Of a stretch of DNA of 64,000 bases, positions 42,095 through 51,219 are shown piece after piece (within the stretch, counting starts at the first letter, position 1; the number at the start of each line of letters is the position of its first letter). The notes under the pieces are model-generated. The model saw nothing but the letters and a program-made list of their open reading frames with translations, did no database searches and was not told the origin of the DNA. Both the position numbers and the translations under genes were made by a program. This DNA is from Acidobacteriota bacterium (GTDB lineage: Bacteria; Acidobacteriota; Terriglobia; Bryobacterales; Bryobacteraceae). The stretch covers positions 106,316-170,315 of the forward strand of contig JAFDVS010000032.1 of NCBI GenBank assembly GCA_018268935.1, written 5' to 3'.

Positions 42095-43899
42095 GGGCGA
42101 AGGCGGCGGACGCGGTGGTTGCCGCGATCGGCGATGAAGATATCGCCGTCGGGAGCGGCGTAGATGGCCGAGGGTTGATTCCAGCGCGAGTCGATTGCGG
42201 GTTCGTCATCGCCACTGAATCCCGGTTCGGCGCCGCCGGCGATGCGTTCGAGCGTACTGCCCTTGAGGCGATGGATGGCGTGGCCGGCGGTGATGAGCAA
42301 AGCTCCCGTGGAGTCGATGGCGAGGCCTTGCGGCGCGGTGATCGTTGCAATGGTTTCGATGGTTCCGTCTGCCTTCACGCGGCGGATGCGGTTATTGCCG
42401 GTGTCGGCGATGTAGACGTTGCCTTCGTTGTCCGCTGCGCTGCCCTGCGGGGAAGCGAGTTGCGCTTCGGTGGCCGGGCCGTTGTCACCGGAGAAGCCGC
42501 GTGTTCCGTTGCCTGCCAGCGTGCGCACGCTGCCGTCGGGGGCGATGATGCGGATGCGGTGTTGGAGGGGTTCGCCCGCATAGACGTTGCCTGCGTTGTC
42601 TACTGACACTTGCTGCGGCTGCGTGAGTCCCGCGGCGAGTGTGGTGATGATGCCCCCGGTATCGACTTTACGGATGCGCATGTTGCTGGAATCGGCGAGG
42701 AAGACATTGCCTGCCGCGTCCGTGGCAACGGCGAAGGTGTTGCTGAGGCTGGCTCGTTCGACGGGGCCGCCGTCGCCGCCGAAGCCGGGGGAATTGCCTG
42801 CGTAGAGGCGGATGAGACCTGTGTCGTCGACCTTGCGGATGACGTCCTGGAGGGGTTGTGCGATGAGGAGTGTGCCATCGGGCTTGCGGGCCACGCCGGT
42901 GGGGCTCATGACCAGCGATTCGAGGGCGGGGATACCTTCGCGGCCGCGATTGTTGCCTCCGGCGATGGGAGAGCCGAGGCTTGCCTGACCGGCGGGCAGC
43001 ATGTTGATGGCTCCGCCGAAAGTGCCGGTAGTGGAGAAGAAGAGCGTGCCTTCCGCGGTCGCGGCAAGGCCCATGGGATTGGGCAGGATGATCGACAGCA
43101 CCGGCCGCATCGACCCCGCCGGATCGATGCGCTGGATATTGCCGGTGCCGACGTCGCTGAAGTAGACAATGCCTTCCGCATCGACCGTGAGGGAGCGGGG
43201 GATGCTACGCGCGCCTGTTTCGGCGAACACCTGGATGTTGCCGTCGGAGGATAGGCGCTGGATCCGCTGGCTGCCACTTTCCGCGATAAGCAGGGCCCCA
43301 TCGGGAGCGATGGCGAGGCCCATGGGACGGACGAGTTGCGAGGCGAGTGTGGTGAGTGAGCCATCGTTTTCGATGCGGCGCACACGGCCGGATTGCAACT
43401 CAGAGAAATACACTGTGCCGGCGGCATCGACGGAGACGCCGAAGGGGATGGCGAGGCCGGAGGCAACCGTGTGGATGATGCCATCGGTGGTGATGGCCCG
43501 GATGCGGTTGTTGTTGGTGTCGGCGACGTAGATGGTGCCGTCAGGGGCGACGGCGACGCCATTAGGGCTGGCGAGATGGGCCTGGGTGGCGCGGCCTTCG
43601 TCGCCATCGAAGAACATGCCGCCCGCGCCGGCGACCAGCGTGATCGTTCCGAAGGCGTATTTGCGTTCGGGGCCCTGTTGATTCAGGTCAGGAGTGATCT
43701 TCCAGACGCGATTGCTGGCGGCGTCGGCGATGTAGAGATTCGAAGCGGCGTCAACGGCGAGCGCGGCGGGGGTTTCGAGCGATGACTCCAGCGGGGGGCG
43801 TGATGGGTCGACTGCGGGGCGTCCGGCCACGGTGGAGACTCGATAGGTTTGGGCGGGGAGGGTGGCGGCGGCGAGTATCAGGGCGAGCCAGGCTGACAT
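42082..43899 (-). CDS. Exported NHL-repeat propeller protein
   Basis: 605 residues from the ATG at 43899, chosen for the signal peptide MSAWLALILAAATLPAQ. About ten NHL blades are visible as repeats of GVAVAPDGTIYVADTNNNRIR-like sequence with ASPNGVAV and DGTIETIATITAPQGLAID. The protein opens with a TYRVSTVAGRPAV module common to acidobacterial NHL proteins. It should be a periplasmic or surface propeller with a binding role. Overlaps the convergent membrane-protein gene by 13 bp. The two sulfatase genes lie divergently across a 75-bp gap. Confidence 0.88.
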   Translation of the reverse strand: MSAWLALILAAATLPAQTYRVSTVAGRPAVDPSRPPLESSLETPAALAVDAASNLYIADAASNRVWKITPDLNQQGPERKYAFGTITLVAGAGGMFFDGDEGRATQAHLASPNGVAVAPDGTIYVADTNNNRIRAITTDGIIHTVASGLAIPFGVSVDAAGTVYFSELQSGRVRRIENDGSLTTLASQLVRPMGLAIAPDGALLIAESGSQRIQRLSSDGNIQVFAETGARSIPRSLTVDAEGIVYFSDVGTGNIQRIDPAGSMRPVLSIILPNPMGLAATAEGTLFFSTTGTFGGAINMLPAGQASLGSPIAGGNNRGREGIPALESLVMSPTGVARKPDGTLLIAQPLQDVIRKVDDTGLIRLYAGNSPGFGGDGGPVERASLSNTFAVATDAAGNVFLADSSNMRIRKVDTGGIITTLAAGLTQPQQVSVDNAGNVYAGEPLQHRIRIIAPDGSVRTLAGNGTRGFSGDNGPATEAQLASPQGSAADNEGNVYIADTGNNRIRRVKADGTIETIATITAPQGLAIDSTGALLITAGHAIHRLKGSTLERIAGGAEPGFSGDDEPAIDSRWNQPSAIYAAPDGDIFIADRGNHRVRRLRPYSE

Positions 43900-43974
43900 G
43901 GGTTTTGATCTCCTCAAACTATATACGCGTAGCGGGGGGGAGGTAGAGCTCAAAATCTAGGACAATAGCTGTGG

Positions 43975-45516
43975 ATGAGACGCCGAGAGTTCGTTTCCCT
44001 GGCGGCTGCGCCCGCTATTTTGCGCAGCCAGCAGAAGCAGAGGCCGAATATTGCCTTTTTCTTCGCCGATGATTGGGGTCGGTACGCCAGCGTCTATCGA
44101 GAAGGCTGGAACAGCGTGGTGCGAACGCCGCATATCGATCGCGTGGCGCGGGAAGGGATTCTGTTTACCAACGCCTTTATGGCGACGCCATCGTGCACGC
44201 CGAGCCGGGCGGCGGTGTCGACGGGGTGCTACTCGTTTCGTTGCGGGGCCGCGGCGAATCTGCGCGGAGGGAGTTGGAAGGGGCGGGAGAATCCGGGGGC
44301 GAAGTTGCCGGGCTTTGGACGGCTGCTGGAAGCGAACGGGTATCATGTGCGGAATCATTTCAAGACCCTGACGATGAACTGGCTGGGTGGAGAATCGTAC
44401 GGGCGGCTGGATTCGTTTCACCGCTATTCGCAATATGTGAGTGCGGCGGGGTCGGCGGATGAGGCCAGGCAACGGAAGGCAGCGGTGGTGGAGCAGGCCA
44501 AGGGGAGCATCCGGCGCGTGTTGGGGGAACGGGGCAAGGGGCAGCCGTTCTTCTACGTGTATGGGCCGATCAATACGCACCGGCCTTGGGTGCGCGGATC
44601 GGGGCGAAAGCTGTGGGATATCGACCCGGATGCGTTGCAAGGGAAGATGCCTTCGTTTCTGCCGGATGTGCCGGAGGTGCGCGAGGATGTGGCGGATTAT
44701 CTGGGCGAGGTGCAGGCGTTGGATCTGATGGTGGGGGCGTTCCTGGAGGAACTGGACCGGAGCGGGGAGCGGGAGAATACGCTGGTGGTGCTGAGTGGAG
44801 ACAATGGGATGCCGGGTGTGCCTCGGGGCAAGTGCAATCTGTACGATCTTGGCGTGCGTGCGCCGTTGATGGCGCGATGGCCGGCGCGGATACGGGCAGG
44901 GCTTTCGAGCTCGGATTTCGTGAACCTGATGGATCTGGCGCCGACGTTTCTGGAAGCGGCGGGGTTGGCTGCGCCGGTAACGATGAACGGGCGCTCGCTG
45001 GTTGGGCAGTTTGACGGGAAGAGCGATGCAACGCGGGAATACGTGGTGACTTCGCGGGAACGGCATGTGCCGGATGCGCGTGCCGGGAGCCTACCCTATC
45101 CTTCGCGGGCGATTCGCACTCGGGAGTTTTTGTATATCCGCAATTTCAAGCCGGAGCGAATGCCGATGGGCGATGCGGTGGCGGGCGTGGAAGAGAAGTC
45201 CTATGAGTTTCTGGCAACGAATCATGAGTTGCTGACGTACAAGGATATGGACGAGAGCCCGACCAAGGCGTGGATTCTGAAGCACCGGCGGGAGGCTCCG
45301 CAGTTTTACGACACGGCGTTTGGACGGAGGCCGGCCGAGGAGTTGTACGATTTGCGGAGCGATGCGCAGCAGATGCGGAATGTGGCGGGTGAGGCGCGCT
45401 ATGCGTCACAGCGCGCGGCGTTGTCGCGGCGGCTGATGGGGGTGTTGGAGAGCGCGGGTGATCCGCGGTTGCAGGATGCGTTCGACCGTCCGCCATACAT
45501 TGAGGAGGGAGCATGA
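43975..45516 (+). CDS. Exported sulfatase
   Basis: 513 residues. The N-terminal MRRREFVSLAAAPAILRSQ is a Tat-like signal. FFFADDWG supplies the metal Asp pair (Asp32-33), CTPSR at 74-78 is the sulfatase signature whose Cys74 is converted to formylglycine, and LSGDNGM plus later histidines complete the metal site. It would hydrolyse a sulfate ester, probably on an exported polysaccharide. An anaerobic or FGE-type modifier gene is not in the window. The downstream sulfatase gene overlaps by 4 bp. Confidence 0.92.
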   Translation: MRRREFVSLAAAPAILRSQQKQRPNIAFFFADDWGRYASVYREGWNSVVRTPHIDRVAREGILFTNAFMATPSCTPSRAAVSTGCYSFRCGAAANLRGGSWKGRENPGAKLPGFGRLLEANGYHVRNHFKTLTMNWLGGESYGRLDSFHRYSQYVSAAGSADEARQRKAAVVEQAKGSIRRVLGERGKGQPFFYVYGPINTHRPWVRGSGRKLWDIDPDALQGKMPSFLPDVPEVREDVADYLGEVQALDLMVGAFLEELDRSGERENTLVVLSGDNGMPGVPRGKCNLYDLGVRAPLMARWPARIRAGLSSSDFVNLMDLAPTFLEAAGLAAPVTMNGRSLVGQFDGKSDATREYVVTSRERHVPDARAGSLPYPSRAIRTREFLYIRNFKPERMPMGDAVAGVEEKSYEFLATNHELLTYKDMDESPTKAWILKHRREAPQFYDTAFGRRPAEELYDLRSDAQQMRNVAGEARYASQRAALSRRLMGVLESAGDPRLQDAFDRPPYIEEGA

Positions 45517-47150
45517 AGCGGCGTCAATTTGTGCAGGTTTTCGGTGCGGGGACATTGCTGGGGCAGCGCGCGGCGAAACCGAACATCGTGCTGATCCTGG
45601 CCGATGACTTGGGTTACGGAGACGTGGGATTTACGGGGTGTCCGGATATCGCGACGCCGCATATCGACGCTTTGCAGAAGGACGGCGTGTGGTTCACGCA
45701 TGCCTACTCGAATGGGGCTGTGTGCAGCCCGACGCGAGCGGCGTTGTTGACGGGGCAGTATCAGCAGCGCAATGGAATGGATGAAGTGATCCTGGTGGCG
45801 GAGCGGGAAAAGGGACTGGCGACGCAGGCCGTGCTGTTGCCGGCAGTGCTGCGGAGCGCGGGCTACGTATCGGGTGTGATTGGGAAATGGCATCTGGGGT
45901 TTGAGCAGAAGTACCTGCCCACGCGGCGGGGCTTCGATGAGTTCTTCGGATTCCTGGCGGGGAACATTGATTACTTCACACACAAGGACCGGTTGGGGAA
46001 TGCGGATTTGTGGAAGGGGGAGCGGGCAGTGGAGGATGGGCGGTACATGACCGATTTAATTGGGGAAGAAGCGGTGCGGTTCATTGACCGGCACAAGGCT
46101 GGGCCGTTTTTTTTGTACCTGCCGTTCAATGCGGTACATGATCCATTTCAGGGGCCGGAGGATCGCGGGCAGGGGAACGGGCGGGGGAACCGGACGCGGG
46201 CCGTATACAAGGCGATGCTGGAATCGCTGGATCAGAACGTGGGCCGCGTAATGGCGCACCTGGATGCGACGGGCCTGGCGGAGAATACGGTGGTGTTCTT
46301 CCTCAGTGATAACGGCGGGGTGCCGCAGATTGGGCGTAATTTGCCGTTTCGCGGGAATAAAGGCACGTTGTGGGAAGGCGGGATCCGCACTCCGCTGGTG
46401 GCGCGCTGGAAAGGGCGATTCCCAGCGGGGCGGAAAGCGCCGGATATGGTGGCGGGGATGGATCTATTTGCGACTTGTGTGTCGATGTCCGGTGCTTCGT
46501 TGCCGGCGGGGCTGCGGCTGGATGGAGTGAATCTGACCGATGCTTGTCTGGGGACGGGACGTGTGCAGCGCGACACGCTGTACTTCCATCACGGCAAGCA
46601 AGAGGCGATGATCAGCCAGGGGTGGAAGTATTTGTTGGATGCGGAAAGAGAGGATCACCTGTTCCGGCTGAGTGAGGACATCGGGGAGACGAACGACCGG
46701 AAACAGGCTGAGCCGCAACGGCTGGCTTCGATGAAGGCCGCTTATGCGCAGTGGAAGGCCGATGTGTTTCGCGCGGGCGGCGACGATTGGGATAAAGTGC
46801 GGAAGCTATCCACGGGGACAGAGCTTCGCATTTACAAGCGCGGTGTGGCGCAGCCGATGGCGGCGGAGATGGATGAAGCCGATGACGAGCGGATTGTGGT
46901 GGTGTATCGCAACACGCAGATGGGCATTCCGCGCAGTGAGATTGAGCGCATCGACGCGCGGCCCAAAGGCGGCCAGAGAGCGGTGCGGGAGACGCGGACG
47001 CAACCGGATTCCGGGTTTGATCCGAACCAGGCGCGGCCGGCCACACCCGGGCAACGGCCGGGGACGCCAGGCGGATCGTCGTCGAGCAGCCTTACTTTTG
47101 GGCGGCCGGGTTTTGAGACGGTCTACCGCCGCCGCGCAGGCCAGCCATAA
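45513..47150 (+). CDS. Sulfatase with C-terminal SH3-like extension
   Basis: 545 residues. The sulfatase domain has LILADDLGYGDVG with the metal Asp pair, CSPTR at 71-75 (formylglycine site Cys71), YVSGVIGKWHLG and LSDNGG. After the core ends near 430, a C-terminal segment LSTGTELRIYKRGVAQPM ... DDERIVVVY ... RNTQMGIPRSEIERID looks like the SH3/LSm-like barrel found alone in many acidobacterial lipoproteins, followed by a Pro/Gly/Ser-rich tail. Start MKRRQFVQVFGAG is Tat-like. Coupled to the upstream sulfatase by an ATGA overlap. The 3' end overlaps the convergent SPFH gene by 59 bp. Confidence 0.9.
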   Translation: MKRRQFVQVFGAGTLLGQRAAKPNIVLILADDLGYGDVGFTGCPDIATPHIDALQKDGVWFTHAYSNGAVCSPTRAALLTGQYQQRNGMDEVILVAEREKGLATQAVLLPAVLRSAGYVSGVIGKWHLGFEQKYLPTRRGFDEFFGFLAGNIDYFTHKDRLGNADLWKGERAVEDGRYMTDLIGEEAVRFIDRHKAGPFFLYLPFNAVHDPFQGPEDRGQGNGRGNRTRAVYKAMLESLDQNVGRVMAHLDATGLAENTVVFFLSDNGGVPQIGRNLPFRGNKGTLWEGGIRTPLVARWKGRFPAGRKAPDMVAGMDLFATCVSMSGASLPAGLRLDGVNLTDACLGTGRVQRDTLYFHHGKQEAMISQGWKYLLDAEREDHLFRLSEDIGETNDRKQAEPQRLASMKAAYAQWKADVFRAGGDDWDKVRKLSTGTELRIYKRGVAQPMAAEMDEADDERIVVVYRNTQMGIPRSEIERIDARPKGGQRAVRETRTQPDSGFDPNQARPATPGQRPGTPGGSSSSSLTFGRPGFETVYRRRAGQP

Positions 47151-48018
47151 GTGTGGCGATGAGTGAGCCGTCTGCGCCGGACGGGAGCAGGATAATGCGC
47201 GAAGGCTGTTCGGTGAGCTTCTGCATTTCCAACTGCTCAAACAGCGCGGCGGCTACCTGCGGGTTGCGCGAGATATCCCGGAACACGGAGCCGAGCACGG
47301 CGGGGCGCACGGCGGCGGCGCGGGCGAACTCGACGGCTGCTTCGCGCTCGGCGGAACTGGTGATGACGCTGACTTGATTGGCGCCGGCCTGGCGGATGGC
47401 GGAAGTGACCTGGCGGAGTCGATTGACCACCTTCTCTTCGATCTGGCGGATCATTCCCAAATCGCGGAAATGCACCTTGCGGATGTAGACCGAACCAAGT
47501 TGATAGCCCCAGGCTTGGGATTGCGCGGAGACTTCGGCGCGCACGGTCTGGCTCATGGTGTGGCGCGTTTCGAGCATGTCGCCGAGGGGCATGTTGCTGA
47601 GGCAGCGCACGGTGGCGTTGCTCACGTTGGCGCGCAGGGAGCCGCGCGGATCGGTGTTCTTGAAGAGGTAGGAGACGGGGTCAGTGATCATCATCTCGTA
47701 CCAGATGCCGATGCCCATGGGCGCGCCTTCTTCGGAGTTGACGGGCTGGCTGCGGAGGTATTCCTGATCGAGGCGCATGTCGAGGACGTGGCACTGGCCG
47801 AGAAAGTGCACAAGGAAGGCGGAAGGGCCGAGCGTAAAGGGCAGAATGTGAAGTCCGGGCTCGTTGATGATCCCGATGACCTTTCCGAACAGAACATACA
47901 CACGGCAAGTGCGCTCATTGACGATGGCGTAGAGCCCGAACAGGCGGGCGAAGGCGGGGAGGATCCATTCGGCCAGGAAGAGCGCAAAGAAAAAGAAAGC
48001 AGCGGTGGTGAGAATCAT
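47092..48018 (-). CDS. SPFH/band-7 protein, second of a pair
   Basis: 308 residues from the ATG at 48018, 2 bp after the first SPFH gene's stop. N-terminal helix MILTTAAFFFFALFLAEWILP anchors it; the SPFH domain includes VYVLFGKVIGIINEPGLH, MTQTVR-like MSQTVRAEVSAQSQAWGY and GSVYIRKVHFRD. The C-terminal helix region ends with the low-complexity GLRGGGRPSQNP. Paired SPFH genes such as hflK-hflC or stomatin couples form hetero-oligomeric rings on the membrane. The frame is open far upstream, but that part is antisense to the neighbour's coding sequence. Its 3' end overlaps a sulfatase gene. Confidence 0.85.
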   Translation of the reverse strand: MILTTAAFFFFALFLAEWILPAFARLFGLYAIVNERTCRVYVLFGKVIGIINEPGLHILPFTLGPSAFLVHFLGQCHVLDMRLDQEYLRSQPVNSEEGAPMGIGIWYEMMITDPVSYLFKNTDPRGSLRANVSNATVRCLSNMPLGDMLETRHTMSQTVRAEVSAQSQAWGYQLGSVYIRKVHFRDLGMIRQIEEKVVNRLRQVTSAIRQAGANQVSVITSSAEREAAVEFARAAAVRPAVLGSVFRDISRNPQVAAALFEQLEMQKLTEQPSRIILLPSGADGSLIATLMAGLRGGGRPSQNPAAQK

Positions 48019-48020
48019 GG

Positions 48021-48995
48021 CTACTTGGCCTCCATGTAGATCTGCTGGGCTTTTTCGTAGAGCGCAAGGCGCATGTTGCGGATGTAGAGGTCGAGGACTT
48101 CGGGCCCGGCGCGGTGCAGTTGCTCGAGTTCGGAAGCGACAGCGCGGAGCGGTTCCACTTCGGCCTGGGCTTTGAGGGTTTCGATCTCGACGGCACGTTT
48201 GGACTGCACGATCTTCTGGTCGGCGTGGGCCTGGGCGAGGCTGATGTCGCTGGAGACCTGATTGTGAGCGGTGTTGATGGCCGCGAGGGCTGACTCCACC
48301 TCTTCCGGCGGGTCGATGCCGGTGATGAGCGAAGCATCGAGGATCACGCCGTAGCGCGCGGCGGCGGAGCGGCATTCGAGATCCATGTATTCGTTGAGGT
48401 CACGCAGGTTCTTGCGCAGATCGTTGATGGACACTCCCGCTGTGTCGCTTGCGGGGATGCCGGCGAGGTCCGCTTTCTTTGCTTCAAAGTTGGCGATGCG
48501 CTGGCGAAGGACGGAAACGAAGTAGCCCATCACATGGACCAGAGGGCGTTTGATGCCGAAGAGGAAGGCGTACAGATTCTGTTCGCTGATGTGATAGCGG
48601 ATCTGGCCGGTGAGTCCGGTGTTGAGCTGATCCTTGGTGACGGCTTCGAGCTTGGTGCCCGCTTCGTTGGCGGTGCGATCTTCGAGATCGACGGCCATGT
48701 TGAGGATTTCGGTGGCGATGGAGACTTTGTGGATTTTTTCCCAGGGCATTTTGAAGTAAAGGCCGCCGGGTTGGATGACGCGGACTTGCGGGTATTGGTA
48801 GCGCTCCCGCTCTTCGGGCTGAAGGAGCTGGCCGAGTGGTGTGTCGTTGGTGGTGGCGGAGCCGACGCGTTCGGCGCGGCCGAAACGGGTTTTTACGGCG
48901 CGTTCGTTCTGGCCGATGGTGTAGACGCCGAATATGAGGACGCGTACGATGAACCAGAGTGTGACGCCAAGGAGGAATCCGGTAAGCAGTTCCAT
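48021..48995 (-). CDS. SPFH/band-7 protein, first of a pair
   Basis: 324 residues from the ATG at 48995. N-terminal helix ELLTGFLLGVTLWFIVRVLI, SPFH domain with TIGQNERAVKTRFGRAERV, QYPQVRVIQPGGLYFKMPWE, and a long helical tail (AQAHADQKIVQSKRAVEIE) typical of HflK/stomatin-like proteins. It precedes the second SPFH gene by 2 bp and lies 35 bp downstream of the Wzz-like gene, so the three probably form one transcript. No protease or NfeD gene accompanies them. Confidence 0.88.
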   Translation of the reverse strand: MELLTGFLLGVTLWFIVRVLIFGVYTIGQNERAVKTRFGRAERVGSATTNDTPLGQLLQPEERERYQYPQVRVIQPGGLYFKMPWEKIHKVSIATEILNMAVDLEDRTANEAGTKLEAVTKDQLNTGLTGQIRYHISEQNLYAFLFGIKRPLVHVMGYFVSVLRQRIANFEAKKADLAGIPASDTAGVSINDLRKNLRDLNEYMDLECRSAAARYGVILDASLITGIDPPEEVESALAAINTAHNQVSSDISLAQAHADQKIVQSKRAVEIETLKAQAEVEPLRAVASELEQLHRAGPEVLDLYIRNMRLALYEKAQQIYMEAK

Positions 48996-49030
48996 TTGGC
49001 TTTGCAGTATAGCGTGTTCGTGTGGCGGGA

Positions 49031-49750
49031 TTATTGGTAGCCGCGGGCGAGCGCGGTTACAAAGAGGCCGAGGAGCAGGCCGGTGAGGGGGAGAGGCCAC
49101 AACGTGGTGTGAGAAGAGGGCAGGGAACCGAGGTCGAGGATTTCGAGGCGCGGGCCGAGTTGGCGTTTGAGGAGCATGGCGTCGACCTTTGATGCGGCCA
49201 GTTTTTCCTTCATGGCGGCGTAGTGTTGCCGGGCAAGCTCGACGTCGTAGGTGGCGCGGGGCGATGCATTGGTGCGGGCGTTCTCCGCGGCCTGTGTCCA
49301 GGCGTTGGCTGCGGCGTCACTGGCATCGGTCCAGGTTTGCGTCCAAATGGCGTTTTGATTGCGCTGCTCGCGGTTGAACTCGTCGAGGAAACTCGCGGTG
49401 AGGGCGGATGTGATGCGCTGGGCGACGGCGGGGTCGTGATGGGTGAAGGCGAGGGTGATGCGATCTTCGTTTTGGGAAGCGCGAATGCGTTCGCGCATAT
49501 GTTCCACGGTGTCTTCCATGGGCTCGATCTGACGCCGCTCGGCGTAGAGATTGTGGGAGAGGATGAGATTAGCCAAGGCAGCCCGCGATTTGATGCTGTG
49601 CAGCATGGGCTCGAGGGACGGATTGCGTACCTGGTGGATTTGCAGGATCGACTCCGAGGTGTGTTGCGAGGGGATGAGGGCGAGCATTCCCAGAGAGGCG
49701 AGGGCGAGTCCGGCAAGGGCGCCGGCGAGATAGGTGATTCCAGGCCGCAT
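49031..49750 (-). CDS. Wzz/GumC-like polysaccharide chain-length domain protein
   Basis: 239 residues with a membrane helix near each end (ITYLAGALAGLALASLGMLA and LWPLPLTGLLLGLFVTALA). The periplasmic part resembles Wzz: SILQIHQVRNPS, long helices with NEDRITLAFTHHDPAVAQRI, and a tail ending LGPRLEILDLGSLP before helix 2. The coiled helices suggest a homo-oligomeric periplasmic ring. No polymerase or tyrosine-kinase gene is present. It is upstream of the SPFH pair, 35 bp away on the same strand. Confidence 0.8.
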   Translation of the reverse strand: MRPGITYLAGALAGLALASLGMLALIPSQHTSESILQIHQVRNPSLEPMLHSIKSRAALANLILSHNLYAERRQIEPMEDTVEHMRERIRASQNEDRITLAFTHHDPAVAQRITSALTASFLDEFNREQRNQNAIWTQTWTDASDAAANAWTQAAENARTNASPRATYDVELARQHYAAMKEKLAASKVDAMLLKRQLGPRLEILDLGSLPSSHTTLWPLPLTGLLLGLFVTALARGYQ

Positions 49751-49807
49751 GAAGCCATCTTACATTCCTGACATTTACAGCATGATTTGCGGGGCTATGA
49801 TGGGGGC

Positions 49808-51181
49808 ATGAAATGGACCCAGCAGTCTTTCCCCAGGAAACGTGCCTCTGTTTCGCGCCGTTCTTTTCTTGGCGCGGCCGCGGGCGCAATCGCCTCCACG
49901 TTTTGGGCGGATCAGGATCTGGAAGCCGCCATGCAGAATGTAAGTCAGAACTCCAAGCCCTCCGACTTGAAGATCACTGACCTGCGCGTGGCTACGGTGG
50001 CTCGTGCGCCGATGACGTGTCCACTGATCCGGATCGACACGAACCAGGGTATTTATGGCCTTGGCGAAGTTCGTGATGGCGCGAGCAAGAACTACGCGCT
50101 CATTCTAAAGAGCCGGCTGCTGGGCGAGAATCCCTGCAATGTGGACAAGATTTTCCGCAAGATCAAGCAGTTTGGGAGCCATGCGCGGCAGGGCGGCGGT
50201 GTCTGCGGCGTGGAAATGGCGCTATGGGATTTGGCTGGCAAGGCGTATAACGTGCCCGCGTACCAGTTCCTGGGCGGGAAGTTCCGTGATAAGGTCCGGT
50301 GCTATGCGGATACAACGCAGACCGATGATCCGAAGGAGTTCGCACGGAGGCTGAAGGAACGCGTGGAGGTGAACGGATTCACCTTCCTGAAGATGGACTT
50401 GGGGGTAGGCTTGGTGGAAAACAAGCCGGGCGTCGTTTCGCGGCCGTTGGGGACTACGAGCCGGAACTACTTCAACACGCAGCACATGTTCACAGGCATG
50501 GAGTTGACGGAGAAGGGTGTGGCGGCGATGGTGGATTACGTGGCGCAGGTGCGCGAGGTGCTCGGGATGGAAGTGCCGCTGGCGGCGGACCACTTTGGCC
50601 ACATCGGGCTGAATTCCTGCATCCGGTTGGGTAAGGCACTGGAGAAGTACAACCTGGCGTGGCTGGAGGACATGATCCCGTGGCAGCACGCCGATTTGCT
50701 GAAGAAGATCACGGATGCGGTGGATATTCCGATCCTCACCGGCGAGGATATTTACCTGAAGGAAGACTTCATCAAGCTGGCCCAGATGCACGCGGTGGAT
50801 ATTGTGCATCCGGACCTGGCGACTTCGGGCGGATTGCTGGAGACGAAGAAGATCGGCGATGCCTGCCAGGAGCACGGTGTGCCGATGGCGATGCACTTCG
50901 CGGGAAGCCCGGTGAGCTTCATGGCCAACGTGCATTGCGCGGCGGCGACGGAGAATTTCATTGCGCTCGAGCACCACTCCGTGGACGTGCCGTGGTGGGA
51001 GGATCTGGTGCAGGGAGAGAAGCCGCTATTCAGTAAGGGCTTCGCCAATGTGCCTACGAAGCCGGGTTTAGGCGTGACGCTGAACGATGAAGTGGTGAAG
51101 CAGCACCTGGCCGAGCCGGGGTATTTCGAGCCGACGCCCTATTGGGACAAAGACCGGTCGAACGACCGGCATTGGAGCTGA
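49808..51181 (+). CDS. Exported mandelate racemase/enolase-superfamily enzyme
   Basis: 457 residues from the ATG at 49808. A Tat signal (SVSRRSFLGAAAGAIAS) is followed by the enolase-superfamily cap (KITDLRVATVARAP ... LIRIDTNQGIYGLGEV) and barrel: CGVEMALWDLAGKAY, LGGKFRDKVRCYADT, LAADHFGHI, WLEDMIPW, ILTGEDIY and DIVHPDLATSGG. The Asp/Glu/Glu metal ligands lie in the expected LAADHF, LEDMIP and TGED strands. Enzymes of this group abstract an alpha-proton of a carboxylate, often an aldonic acid dehydratase. An exported copy is noteworthy; substrate undetermined. Confidence 0.9.
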   Translation: MKWTQQSFPRKRASVSRRSFLGAAAGAIASTFWADQDLEAAMQNVSQNSKPSDLKITDLRVATVARAPMTCPLIRIDTNQGIYGLGEVRDGASKNYALILKSRLLGENPCNVDKIFRKIKQFGSHARQGGGVCGVEMALWDLAGKAYNVPAYQFLGGKFRDKVRCYADTTQTDDPKEFARRLKERVEVNGFTFLKMDLGVGLVENKPGVVSRPLGTTSRNYFNTQHMFTGMELTEKGVAAMVDYVAQVREVLGMEVPLAADHFGHIGLNSCIRLGKALEKYNLAWLEDMIPWQHADLLKKITDAVDIPILTGEDIYLKEDFIKLAQMHAVDIVHPDLATSGGLLETKKIGDACQEHGVPMAMHFAGSPVSFMANVHCAAATENFIALEHHSVDVPWWEDLVQGEKPLFSKGFANVPTKPGLGVTLNDEVVKQHLAEPGYFEPTPYWDKDRSNDRHWS

Positions 51182-51219
51182 ACCGGGAGCCGAAGGGCCG
51201 GTCGTGAGAACATGAGGAT

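Noticed and set aside
47153..48039. Two plus-strand open frames opposite the first SPFH genes
   Set aside because: Both are antisense to confident SPFH genes and have no ribosome site or domain.
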